Part shown: positions 52,626 to 64,000 of the stretch, piece after piece
How positions within the stretch are numbered: position 1 is the stretch's first letter
Layout: each line of letters begins with the position of its first letter
Assembly (NCBI GenBank): GCA_036937835.1
Contig: CM072877.1
Span: 13,942,001 to 14,006,000 of the forward strand
DNA from: Pampus argenteus
Taxonomy: Eukaryota; Chordata; Actinopteri; Scombriformes; Stromateidae
Direction of reading: 5' to 3'
DNA length: 64,000 nucleotides
Program-made: the position numbers and the translations under genes
Notes under the pieces: model-generated
Told to the model about the DNA's origin: nothing
Database searches by the model: none
The model's input: the letters and a program-made list of their open reading frames with translations, nothing else

Positions 52626-52670
52626 CATATGGTTAAGTGCAGCCTGAGAGGCTCTGCACTTAACCATATG
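52626..52670. repeat. Perfect 17-bp inverted repeat, 11-base loop
   Basis: Arms catatggttaagtgcag (52626-52642) and ctgcacttaaccatatg (52654-52670) are exact reverse complements around cctgagaggct. Confidence 0.95.
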
Positions 52671-53454
52671 AAACTCCCAAACAAGCTCACAGCTAGATGC
52701 AAGTGCTGTCTGAGAGGCGTAAACGAGGGCGACACATTTTACTTACTCCTATACTTGTTAGCCAAAAAGCACTAGGTACGGTACTTGTGATTTCTAATAG
52801 AATAACAAGATTACAATGTGAACCATAACTCTTTCTTCTTTTCTGACATAGTGCTATGTGATGGTGAAATGTTGGAGTGCGAAAAATAATAGGAATATGT
52901 TCTCTTACTTATTCAATCTCTGCATGGACACCCAAGTAGACACACAGAGATTGAAGTGTTTTCTGTTTGTGTCACATACAAACAAATGCAAAATCCACTC
53001 ACAGTCTTCACTATCACATTCACTATTGTTGGGGGTAGAGGGTAAATTAATGCTTCCCATCTAAGTTATTTGACTCAGCTTCGTTCATCACCGAGCCTCC
53101 ATTTACATCAGCTCATATATCTGCTTTGAGTGTCACTGAGCTGTGCCATGCAACAGCACTTTAAACCCCACTGGGAATGCGCGTGACCCCCTTCCTCCAG
53201 CTATGCTGACTAACCGGAAATGTCTAGCCTCATTTCACTCAGTTATCGGCTGCCCCTCCATTATTCCCTCTTATTTAACCAGGTTGAGGCTGGGATTCAT
53301 TTGTCTTTCAAAACATTTCATTGCATTTTACTTCCCCCTTTTCTTTATTGCCCTCTCAGCAGTATGCAGCGGATAATGGGTGCCCTGCTGTGCTAAGATA
53401 ATGTGTTTAAAATATAACACATTTATAATAATACACAGTTGCATTCCCTCTTAC

Positions 53455-53562
53455 CTTTGCTTCGTCTTCGTCCTCTGTGCTGCTCTGTGTAAAACTTTAT
53501 TTGGTTGTCATCTTCAGGCTCTGATCCTGATTCTCCTTGAGGACCACACACACCTCCCGTTG
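53455..53562 (-). CDS. astn2: astn2 exon: end of cytoplasmic loop
   Basis: This 108-base exon encodes about 36 residues just before the second membrane helix. It has an acidic stretch (SGSEPEDD), then FYTEQHRGRRRSKG. The basic RGRRRSK run sits on the cytoplasmic side of the helix in the next exon, as the positive-inside rule expects. The acceptor is a pyrimidine-rich tract ending ttccag at 53563-53564. The donor reads AAAG|gtaag at 53453-53454. It enters in phase 1 (two bases of a split codon) and leaves in phase 1, and the split Gly codon completes with the next exon at 50713. The residues before SGSEPEDD (TGGVCGPQGE) differ from the mammalian proteins I recall, so this N-terminal part is divergent. 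The exon that should precede it was not found. Confidence 0.88.
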
Positions 53563-56500
53563 CTGGAAAGTAAGAAGATAATACGAAAATAAATCTGAGG
53601 AGAGTCAATCAATTAATGAGTGTAGTATTTTAGGATTCAATGATTGTGAAAAAAAAAGATGGCAACTAGGTTTTTCCAGGTAATCAATACCTAGAACCCC
53701 CGTATAAGACAAAACATAGGGTAGAAACATCTTATTGCATGTTTAAGAAACTCCAAGACCTGTGTGGACGTTATTCAATGTAGGGTAGTTATGACCATTG
53801 TGATTATAGTACTGTAGAAGAGCAAAGGGATTTAGTACCATTTAATTAAAATCCAGCTCTGAGTCAATATAATGTTATGGATATACACCAAAACATTCAG
53901 TCAGCTCAACTATTTTATAGTCAGTATACAGCCCTTTATATAGTTGGTGTTACACCTATTAATCACTAATGTGTCACAGCCATTGCAATCATTACAACCA
54001 ACACATGGGCATGGCTATAGTCATAATCATAGCAAACAGCACGACCCGCTCATAGCATTCTGCAAATTATCTTTAACATTAATAGCAATGATACCAACTT
54101 GCAGCTGTGCAGCCAGAGTAAAGGGTGCACCAGCTCAGTTGGTGGTCACAACCAATGGCTGTAATAACATTACAGACATCAATGCTATATGATATTGTCA
54201 AAGCTCTGCCTTCCTCTATGAATCAAAGGGAATGCTATACCAAAACTCAATGAGAGATTATACAAATGGTATTGCAAAGGAACACAAACATAGTGAACAG
54301 AAACAAATAAATAACTAAATAAGAAAACCTGTAACCTTTTACCTCAATTTTAAAGCAAAAGTTTTTCTTTTCAGCATTTCAATTTTGTGATGCATTTAAG
54401 TTTTAAGAATACAGCATTCATTTCCAATTATAATGGCAAATGTAATAAAAAAAAGTATTATTATTATTATTATATAATTGAAAATATGAGTCTTCTGAAT
54501 TACAATACTAAATATACATTTCTAGACAGAGATATGAAACAGTATATTGCAAATGTTTGGAATACGGTACTTGACTGCTTAATGGAGATGATTAAAATCT
54601 AACTGAAGTGAATCATATCTAATTGAATTGAAGTGAACAATTGATTACTTTTTCTGATTTGGCTCCTGTTTGCTCTGTTTTTCTAATTCTAATGGAAGAT
54701 TCAGTACAGCGGTGTTCTCCAGGGGTCAATTCTAGGTCTTTTACATGTTGCACCTTGGGTCACATTATACATAATCATCCATTTCCACTATGCTGATCAT
54801 ACTCTGAAATACAATGACCAGCCTCATATTATAGCCAGTTTGGAAAATAAACGATGGATATTAAAGAACCTCAGCCATGTTCATGAATTGAAAACGTCCT
54901 TTTATCTTCCATTAACTTTCTCAAATAAAGATTTGAACGCTTGTAAATTCATTTTAAGGACATTGCTCATAATTTTGGGTGTGCTTTTTGGCTTTTTCTT
55001 TGACTGTCTAATGACTACCAATAAATTAGGGTTAGGACATTTTGGTTAGTCTCCTCATGCAAACAAGACAAGACAACATATCCGATATTTTCCTTCTCGG
55101 TGTGGTTGCTGTACACCTCCTAATAGGGATAAATTCACCTTATATTGAGGAGGTAAGATTTTCCACTCCTCTACACCCTTGGTCACTGGTGCTAATTTGT
55201 CCATCGTTAAACTGGGTCTCTGGAGCTCATTTTGTTAATCAAACTGGGTCACATCCCCAGAGTGTGTGTGTATGTCTGTGTTTAAGTCAGGGTGGGAGGC
55301 TTTGTTTGTAGAGCCTTGCCACTACAACATCAAAACACACATCCCTGCTAAATGCACAGGGGCTGCCGCAAAGTGATAATTGTTGGGGATTTGCAATGCG
55401 TTAAAACCACTAAGGGATAAATTAGTGATCCAAAATAAACTCACATATGTGTGGACATTTTACAACTGCATTCTAAACCTGATAATAAAAGGCCCGATAG
55501 AGAGTTTCCATTAAATATGTTTATTGCTGTAAATCACATTAAGTGATTTTAGCCTAAGTCACACCCTGAAGAAACGACTTTATGCTAATAACATCCATCT
55601 GATTTCCTCACAGTCGTACGTGTGTTTTGCTTGTATAATCCTGGGGATCACAGTGATTACACCTCCTAATCTCCCAGAGTGGAAACGAGATAAAGGACAG
55701 AAAGAAAATCAATGTTGTTTTTTTTTTTTTTAAATTTTGGCTAAGAAGCAGAATTTGAGAAGAAATGCTTTACCTGTTGACAGCAAATTAAAACAAGGGA
55801 ATATGGAGAAGTGAAATGTGCAATAGGGTTGGTGCGTTGTGTCAATACCCTATCTCTATAAAATATGTGAGGACAAATAGAAATAGATTATAAAATATAT
55901 TACCTTCTTTCTGAAAATGAATTCGATGGATCAAGCAGTTGATTAATCCAACTGCTGACTGTGCTCTGAAAGTTTTTCAAGATCAAATGTAGATAAAAAA
56001 ACAAACTAATGTTTCCAAGAAGGCAGACAGAGCCTTCACAATGAAATAAAAAATGTTTTAGCTGGTACAGAACACTCATCGAACAGAAGAAAGCATACAG
56101 ATCCTTAGACACTCTGTCTCCGACCTGTTTTTCCTCAAACTACTGTCTTCCTTATTAAAAGTAGGGAAACATTACCATTCCTTGTTCACTTGACACCGTC
56201 ATATTTCCTTGGCAAAAGCAGAACAATGTCAGGTCTTTTACTCATTTCATAAACAACATGTCACCGTAAAGATTTTGGACAGGATTAAAAGAAATCAAAT
56301 CGAGTCTGTGTAAAAAGTGCATACAGAAAGCTGTAGTCATTCTTTTGGTCGGGTGCACTTAAACAGTTTGAGAGTCTAGTTGGATTTGGAGTGTGAGAGA
56401 CTGGCAGTCTTTGGAAAGTGCAGCCAAGGCAATGTGGTGTAAAATTGGTTCTGAATTCATGCATTGTGTTAGAACATGCCCAGAGAGGTGGTGGATGGAG

Positions 56501-58912
56501 ACAAAGACAGAAACAAAAAGTCGAAATGCATCAAAAAATGAGCGCCGTCGACATCTTAACAGATCGGTCTGAAAATTGCCCAACCCATTGAAAATAAATT
56601 GTACTTTTTAAATCTCATAAAGAACAGGCTTCGTTTATTGAAACACAGTAGCGCATTTTATTCCTCTGCGATGATCCCACAGAGGTGCAAGTTTTGAAAG
56701 TGGGGAAAAAAACTGTTTTTTAAAACGGGATGAGCTGGTGGATTGAGACCTACAGCGCTGCCTAGAGTGCATCAGGGGGAAGGTGGTGAGCAGGGTGAGT
56801 GGGGACAGGTCTGATCAAAAAACTCCAGCTGTGTACATTTCAACTTTGAATGCGACTTGATATAAACACTCACAAGAACCATCAAAGTGTTACATGCAGT
56901 TTTCACATCTAATTTGGATCTTGAGAGATTTTAAGAGGGGTATAAGCGTGTTTTGATAATAAAGCCAAAGATCTCACACTGTGAAAGAAATTCAGTCAGG
57001 AAAGACAAGTGAATGAAGCAGATATTTTTTATCATACATATGATCACTGTATTATTGGATAGATGTGAATAGCTGATGTGAACAGCTTATAGCTGCTGAC
57101 ATTAATTAAGAGTAAGCAGGCGTGAGAGATGTGAATGGCAGGATACATGAGAAATATACAAGAGGCCTATGCATGCAAATAGTCTTCCAGACTGAACTTT
57201 CTCTAGAGCTTCATTTGTCTCTTTGCATAGATCAATACCTGATTGATCTTACAGAACAAGGTTGAAGAAGTGATCTATTTCCATAATTACTAACACATGG
57301 AAAAGTTTTAGTCATAATGAAGATGTTATGTGGTTTATTCTGTTGAATGTCATGGCACAACAGAAGATGAGATAACAATCTCATAAAATTAAAAAAATAA
57401 AAACTTTGTATAGCACTTTTTTTTAGGGAGTTCAAGTTCAAGTTAATTACAGAGTGCTTTGAAATGTGAAAAGAAGACTTGGAAACATAAAAATATAAAC
57501 AAAAAAATAGAAAGTGATATAAAGGTGCTTGGGATATAAAGACAAAGACTACTGCAAAATCTTGCTAGCAAAGTCACCCTTAATCATAGATATTTTTCAA
57601 CCCACTTGATCTTGTTTTTGATCGCTTTATTTAAGTTTATCGATCTCCATTTCTCAGGTATAAATGAGGGCATGTAAGGCTGTGAAATATATCAATAAAA
57701 TCTATCCAAAGATCTCAGAGTGTAGCCAGAAACCAGTGAAGCGAGGCAAGGGTATGATTTCAGCAGTCTGGCTGTGACTAAATGCTGTGTCAATTACATT
57801 TTAAAGAGGCAAACCACCCAAAAACACAAATAACATATATTTGATGAAATGACTTACTTTTGCTTATGTTCCCTGATGCTACAAAAGCTCTTGATGAAAT
57901 GAGGACTGGACAAAATGTCCTCACTTTGCAAATAACTCCTCCTCTCTGAAGGTTTTAGGCACAAAAACGTTGGCAACAAAACAGAAGCACACTAACACAC
58001 AGTAGATGCACACAGTAGATGCACACAGGTCAAGTAAAGTCATATTTCTATTTTCAAATAGATTTATGCACATGAAAGCACAGCACAAATTAGCCTTCCA
58101 TTAAATGTGCACTTACAACGTGAGTCAGATTTACTAAGCATTAGCTAATTACACTGTGACTGGCTTCTTGCTGTTTTCTAGGAGTGATTGTATTGTAGTG
58201 ATGCTGAAACAGAATTACTCATTAATGTAGTAAATGCATACTGTACACTATGTATATTTCAAGGCATAGGTAATGCCCCAGGTGTCTATGACTCAAAACA
58301 TTTAAAAAAAAAAAAAATATTATTTCATAAGGATTTGTAAATCAGTGCAGCTGGAGTAAATACTGCATGTAAACTTCTCTAGTTATGAAAAAAAAGACGA
58401 TGAACGTTCAAAATGCACATAAAATATGACTGCTTATAAGGAAGAATCAAGAGCGAGCAATTGCCACAGTGCATTAGCAGCTCAGTGAACACCAAAATCT
58501 ATTTCAGGTTTAATAACTACACAGTGGCACCTCTCTGTGCCATCTTTGATAATAAAATGGTCAGATATTGCTTTTATTTAGTCATCTTTTTTCTGTCTGT
58601 TTTTTTTTTTTTTTTTTGTTCATTTGCAGCTCCGTTGCCCACATTTGTGATGTATTCAGCTTTTTGTCTGCTGTCGGTGAGATTTTAACAGAACTGAACG
58701 TTCTTACCTTTGTAACCTTCCTTTAATAGACCTTTGCAAATCTGTACTTTGAAGTCACTGAAACATCTAGCGAAGTTCAGTAAATCCAGTGAAATATACA
58801 GTCAACAACACTTATATCTCCCTGGCATTTGCATGATCCGTCCTCAAATACATATGTATAAGGGATAGAGTAACATTTTACTGATTATACAAAAGGCGTG
58901 TTGACAGGGACT

Positions 58913-58938
58913 TTGTGTGTGTGTGTGTGTGTGTGTGT
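58913..58938. repeat. (TG)n microsatellite
   Basis: About 13 TG units. Confidence 0.92.
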
Positions 58939-58996
58939 ATGATCCAGATGACAGGTCAATTGTGCTTCCAAGCTACAGTGCAGGTTTGATAAATAA

Positions 58997-59011
58997 CACA
59001 CACACACACAA
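58997..59011. repeat. (CA)n microsatellite
   Basis: Seven CA units, about 60 bases from a TG repeat of opposite sense, so the two could pair. Confidence 0.85.
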
Positions 59012-62000
59012 GAAAACATCTGAAACAAGGTGCAGAGTTCATTGGGAATCTGGTCCCGAGTGTTTTCAATTTCATGGCTTTCCTTCCACTTTCACCACTT
59101 TCCTTCCTTTTTCAGTTCATTTTCTTCTGCCTTGATGTTCCTGTTCTTTCCATCAGTGGTAATACCCTCAAAACCAAGCCCCATAAAAAACATCTACTCC
59201 CAGAACACTATAGCTAAGCCCCAGCATGTCGGTACTACAAATTTCAATTACTGGGTCATATCCGTCTGACTTTTAAAGTCCTTTTTACAGTCCTGAAATC
59301 CATGTGATAATTTCAGACTCGTGCTTTCACTCCAAACTCATTGTTATAAAACAGGGCATAACACTAATACACTTATTTCGCTATATACAAAAAAAAAAAC
59401 CAAAAAAACTCTCCTTTATCTACAGTTCAATATAAAACGTTGAAAGTGTTATAATTACATCTCATTTACTTTCCATCTACTTTCCATCCCACAGTCTCCT
59501 GCACTGAGTTCTTCATTGTGAAAAGGCATAGGCACCTGCTGTCACCATTAACATTCTCCCTCAGGGATGACAGCAGTGTTTCTCTGTGCAAAAATGCATA
59601 TGCGCTCAGACTGTGAAATCAAGCCTCAGGTCATAGTGTTGTGCAGGGTACAAATTACAGATTCAGACAAAGAGAAAAGTTACTGTGCGGTGTGATAGAC
59701 TGTGGCATGTAATAGTAAGTCACAGAAAGGAAATCGATCATGGTTTTTTTTACAGTGACATTTAATTAGTTTAATAATTTATATATTAAAAACAGATATG
59801 TGTGAGGGACTATTTCAACTAATTTCAACTAATAGTTTTTAATCAGTTGATTAAAGTGTGTAAGTTAAAGTTAGAGGGCATTAATGAAAAGGAGACAAGA
59901 ACAGAACAGAGAAAAAGGAGAGAAAAACAGATATGCAAAAGATGTGCAGACAATAATATGTCATAATTAAGTACTGAAGCAAGAATGATGTGATTTGGCG
60001 TTTAAGGGTTTTTAAAGGATAATAGAAGAGTATGGGTCCATTCACAAATTCATTATTTCCAATGCATACTCAAAACTGTGTATTTGTTGCGAGGTGCATG
60101 TTTTTTTGGGTGTGTCCATGGCGCACCAAGATGGGAAAAAAAATCTTTTTTTTTCCAAATGTGACAAGAATTAATCAATCAGCTTCACAGGACTTATTTC
60201 ACCCTTTCTGTCCCAGGACGGAACAAACATCCAGGGTACAGGTCAGTAAACAAGTTCGCCAACTGCTGTGAAAAAAGCTGTTTTGGTTGCTTATTAACGG
60301 CAGACATGGCAGTAACGCAATCACCCGAGCACCTTGGAAACGGCACTGCTGGCATTTTCCACACTTTTTTAGATGCAGCATCTGAATGGCACCCAAGACA
60401 GATAGTGTCAATGAGAAAATGCACATATACATAAGGTACATAGGCACATACAATGATTTACAGTTTTGGGAAAGCACAGAGGTGAGGTTCTAAAGTTCAA
60501 TCTGAAAAGTGAAAGCTAATCATCTTCTACCAGGTAAATTAATGGTATTGCTTATTCTATGCAAAAATACAGTTTTACTCATCTTGATATTTGAAAATGT
60601 CAACTTGGGCTTTGGGAATATAATAAGTCATTTTCCACTATTTTCTATTATTATAGATCCAACACTAAATCAATGAACTGAGACATCAACTTGCAGATTA
60701 ATTGATGATGAAAAGAATCCTTACTTGGAGCCACTTGTCAAAGCTTATTTGTCAAACCTGTTTTACTACATGTTTTACACACGTAAGACATGTCTTCAGC
60801 TGACAGAAGCTACTTACAGTATAAGAAGTGATAACCATTGCACACAAATTAGTTTTATATTTAGGTGAAGTATGTACACGTCTCTCTGGTTGGTAACTCT
60901 GCGGGAGTGCATAAGTGTAAGGAAGAGTAGGCGGAAATTAAAAGTGTATGGATTGTACAGGAAATTATAAATAGAGGTTAGCTACAGAACTGCATCCACC
61001 GAGTTGAGCTGCTAGGACATAGAGTTCTGCTCAGAAAATGTTTGTCAACACACAAGTGCTTGAACCTGCATTGCCTATTTGAAGGGTTCTCATAATGCAT
61101 AATGTATACAATATACTGTACTGTATGTAAGGATGTGTTAAATTTTTAATGGTGGCAATCCTACATGTACAACATATCCTTTATTTCCATTATCATTTTT
61201 AGAAATGAAAAGGTGAAATACGGCTTTTCCAGAATAATGCCCATATAATTATACGGACACATGAATCAATAAAGGTGTGTGAAGGCGTGGCAGTTGCAAG
61301 AGACCTTTCACTAGGTGCATGTGTCTATTGTCGTGACTATTGTAGCAAGACAAATTACCTTTGACTTACAGTATGCTAGACTTACATCTACTAAATGTCA
61401 GCTTGTGTGTGCACGCTGCACAGTGTTCATGCTTTTGTATGCATATACTCACGCTGCATACGTATGTCGGTGATAACGTGTTTGCGAGTAAATTAAGCTG
61501 ACAGCAACACCAGTCCCCACATGGCTCAGCAACTGGTAATCACATTAAGGCACAGCTGCATTCAGCAGTCAGGCTTTTCCGACATCCAGCTAGCAAAAAA
61601 TTTCCAACTCATACTCAATACAAACTGGCACCTACATTCATACAAAAGTGAGTATGCAAATGTTCCATATATAATGCAGAAGGCAGCACCTGAGAGGCTG
61701 CAGTAGCAAATTTGAAAAGTTGAATTCACTGAGTTGTATGTGAAAAAAATTAAAAAATAAATTAAAAAAAATTTGCATCAATTTAAAATTTAGATCATCG
61801 TTATAAACAATTGCTTTATAAACTCCATACTTGCAAGTTTGATCAGGATCAGGAAGAAATGTCTGAGGACTTCCATCCACCCATGCTGCATCAAGCTAAT
61901 GAAACAAAGACATGGGATGGAAATCAAGGAAGTAGAACCTGTGATTTACTTTCCGTTATCCAAAATTACCTTGAACAATACTGCTTCACTCTGCCTTTGC

Positions 62001-62022
62001 ACACTGCATTTTTAAAAGCGCT

Positions 62023-62040
62023 TCACACACACACACACAC
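62023..62040. repeat. (CA)n microsatellite
   Basis: Nine CA units. Confidence 0.9.
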
Positions 62041-63140
62041 TCACAATCCTAGCATACATAAACAACGTTCGCATACTGAAAAGTTATTACAGAGGGCATC
62101 ACAATATAAGCCTCACCGACACATTTTACAACCCAAATTTATGAGTTGCTACCTGTTATACGAGAGAGCAAGGACTTAAAAAAAGTGGAAGGCTTAACAA
62201 GGCACCACTTGGCTCATGTAACTCAAGTGGGCTCAGTGTTTGTTCACTCATCTCTATATTTTTTTTATTACATCTCTCTTGCATTGAAGGCATACCCAAC
62301 AATTTGGAGCTTTGATTCCACCAGGCATATGTTTTGCTCCAGGAGTGCCAGAGAGGGGTGGCTCTCAGAGACCGGGGCAGTCATGGCAGCAGTGGTGTCT
62401 CGTGATTTTCTAATTTTTAAGATGAACCTCTTGTTGTCCACAGTGACACATATCCTCTGACTGGTTGACTTCTAGCCCAATGCCACCTGTTATCATGTAA
62501 GGTTAATACAGTGATGTGATATGCAATCGGGAGTCTGCACGGGGTGTTTTGTTTTGAAAATTAACTGGATGCTGTATGCCGTTCCCGTGTCTGATTTCCT
62601 GCCTGGCTTAATCTGCTTTGTGCAGCTTGACACAGCTTCCTACACAAATAGACTAGGTGTGTATTTTTAGCAAAGCAGAGAGGAGAGGAGAGTCACTTCT
62701 GGGCCGCTTCTGAAATGGCTGCAGTGTGTCTGGTGGATTCACAAGCATACACTATAGAGTGGCCACGATCAGCTACAGCGGCTGCATTGAAATCCATTTT
62801 GTCACAGCATTGCAGCTAGAATGCGATGCAGCCATGCCCTGTAGGCTGTAAGGAGACCACTCGGGGTATTTAGATATGTGATTGTTGCAAAGCTGGGATA
62901 GGCTGTTATAGATAATTTCAAATGTAGCAGCCCTTTCTTGGCATCCTGCGGTATGTTGTTTTCTCACCTGTTCTCAACCAGCTTGTGCAGTGGTACAATC
63001 ACAGAGGGTGGCATAGGATGACAGCTGTTCCCGAAAAGAAAGTGTTTCCAGCCACTGCAGCCATCCAAAACTGAGTAGGTGAAAAAGGGATGGCCTTGTC
63101 CCCATCACTTTTTCAATTGACATGTTTTTATTGTTTTGAC

Positions 63141-63191
63141 ATTTAAAGATTGTGTGTGTGTGTGTGTGTGTGTGCGTGTAATTTAAAGATT
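63141..63191. repeat. (TG)n microsatellite between 11-base direct repeats
   Basis: atttaaagatt occurs at 63141-63151 and again at 63181-63191, on either side of (TG)n at 63151-63175. Confidence 0.9.
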
Positions 63192-64000
63192 ACATTTTTT
63201 GTCTGTCCGTGTGTTACACCATGTCTACACAGAAAGCATAAAGCAATGCAGCTGATTTTGTTTCAGTTATCTGTCTTATGGAACAGTACGCTTCTATGTT
63301 AATCCATACAGCCTGTGTAACAGCTGGCGTGCCACACCCTTAACCATGACACAAAGTGTATTTTTAGGCTCCAAGTATTTGTTGTTATTTCTTCCATTCT
63401 AAGCATGTAACTACAGTCATTGTACATTGGGCTCTGAGCACTTCCAGAAGGCAGGTGACCTATGCTCAACACTGTACCTGAACACCTCTAATGTCGACAG
63501 AACACACCTGCACTCCAGAATAACATGTAATTACATTTACACCATCTAGCGACACCAACCAACCTCCTCCTAATAAGACAAAATGTCCCCTTATTAAAGG
63601 GAAAATGTCACCTTTTATTGACATCATCTGAACCGCGTCACTTTCCCGGGTCATAATCACTACGGACCAAACCCAGTAACCCTTGCTGACATTACACACA
63701 CAGTTAGACCTCCTTTCGAAACTGGATGGCATGGCTGTTTGCTCTACATCCCTTCCATTCGTCAACACCAGTGGTACCCAACCCCTCCTTTGCCACACTA
63801 CTCCGAATAAACTAATAGATATTGTTCCTCATCATTAACTGAGCAAATATACTGAGCATAGTAAACTCTCCACTGAACTTTAACTGTGTTTCTTGGACAG
63901 ACAGCTTAGGTACAACAGAATTGCTACACAGACATTTTTTCTGTAAGAGAAGCTGGTCGGCATGTCCGCATACATTTGTGGTGCGTACAATCAAAGTTCA

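Larger units (their letters stand above)
50714..53454 (-). other. astn2 intron upstream of the TM2 exon
   Basis: A 2.7-kb intron with two perfect inverted repeats (52194-52227 and 52626-52670). No exon or mobile element recognised. Confidence 0.85.
12468..53562 (-). other. astn2: astrotactin gene (astn2-like), internal part, nine exons
   Basis: Nine exons on the minus strand join in frame to encode about 409 residues of an astrotactin. Astrotactins are vertebrate two-pass membrane glycoproteins of neurons that act in glial-guided migration and in trafficking of surface proteins. Visible order: end of the cytoplasmic loop, second transmembrane helix, EGF1, linker, EGF2, EGF3, start of the MACPF region. 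All joins use GT donors and AG acceptors with matching phases. I chose astn2 over astn1 because segments such as FYTEQ..RRRSKG, DGSSFVVS, LGQGLWLPVSKSFVVPP and FNDTLFGEMLHGYNN agree better with my recollection of vertebrate ASTN2 than of ASTN1, which differs at these places. No database search was possible. The start and the C-terminal half are outside the window or unseen. Confidence 0.88.
53563..64000 (-). other. Sequence upstream of the first visible astn2 exon (intron)
   Basis: This should be intron, since the cytoplasmic-loop exon at 53562 starts in phase 1 with an acceptor. The expected upstream exons (signal peptide, N-terminal domain, first membrane helix, bulk of the cytoplasmic loop) were not recognised. 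It has GT/CA repeats at 58913-58938, 58997-59011, 62023-62040 and 63151-63175, and two small open blocks with donor signals (58708-58757 and 62968-63104) that do not resemble astrotactin. Confidence 0.7.

Noticed and set aside
63466..63798. 110-codon minus-strand frame near the window end
   Set aside because: No family resemblance, no splice or promoter context, and not similar to any upstream astrotactin region.
1..64000. CRISPR arrays, operons, phage or bacterial defence systems
   Set aside because: No regular spaced repeats or bacterial-type gene layout; the sequence is vertebrate intronic DNA throughout.

Overview
The window looks like chromosomal DNA from a bony fish, most likely a teleost. 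It is AT-rich, full of CA/GT microsatellites, poly-T tracts and decayed retrotransposon pieces of kinds common in fish. It has no operon-like organisation, no rRNA and no recognisable tRNA. Almost all of it is intron.

One protein-coding gene can be supported, on the minus strand. Nine exons (53562 down to 12468) form a phase-consistent chain encoding about 409 residues from the middle of an astrotactin, best matched to astrotactin-2 (astn2). The exons run from the end of the cytoplasmic loop, through the second transmembrane helix, three EGF-like modules and their linkers, to the edge of the MACPF (perforin-like) region. Every junction has a GT donor and an AG acceptor, and the phases (1,1,1,2,2,2,0,2) agree across all eight internal joins. 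The signal peptide, first transmembrane helix and most of the cytoplasmic loop should lie beyond position 64000 or in exons I could not see in 53563-64000. The rest of the MACPF, FNIII and annexin-like regions should lie before position 1.

Layout: 1-12467 is the 3'-most intron, with an L2-like LINE remnant and several CA repeats. 12468-14558 holds two exons (EGF3 and the start of the MACPF region). 14559-25137 is an intron. 25138-25288 is the EGF2 exon. 25289-36584 is a large intron with a Tc1-like foldback MITE, a LINE endonuclease relic and an unassigned coding-looking block. 36585-40304 holds three exons (linker and EGF1 end). 40305-45734 is an intron. 45735-45902 and 50567-50713 are the post-TM2 and TM2 exons. 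53455-53562 is the cytoplasmic-loop exon. 53563-64000 is intron or upstream sequence.

I found no novel multi-gene system. The most useful leads are two short open blocks inside introns whose predicted splice phases match their host intron (13721-13825 and 41427-41492), so they could be cassette exons of astn2; an orphan 46-codon block behind a strong acceptor (28825-28967); and two perfect hairpins in the intron upstream of the TM2 exon. All are predictions from sequence reading alone.
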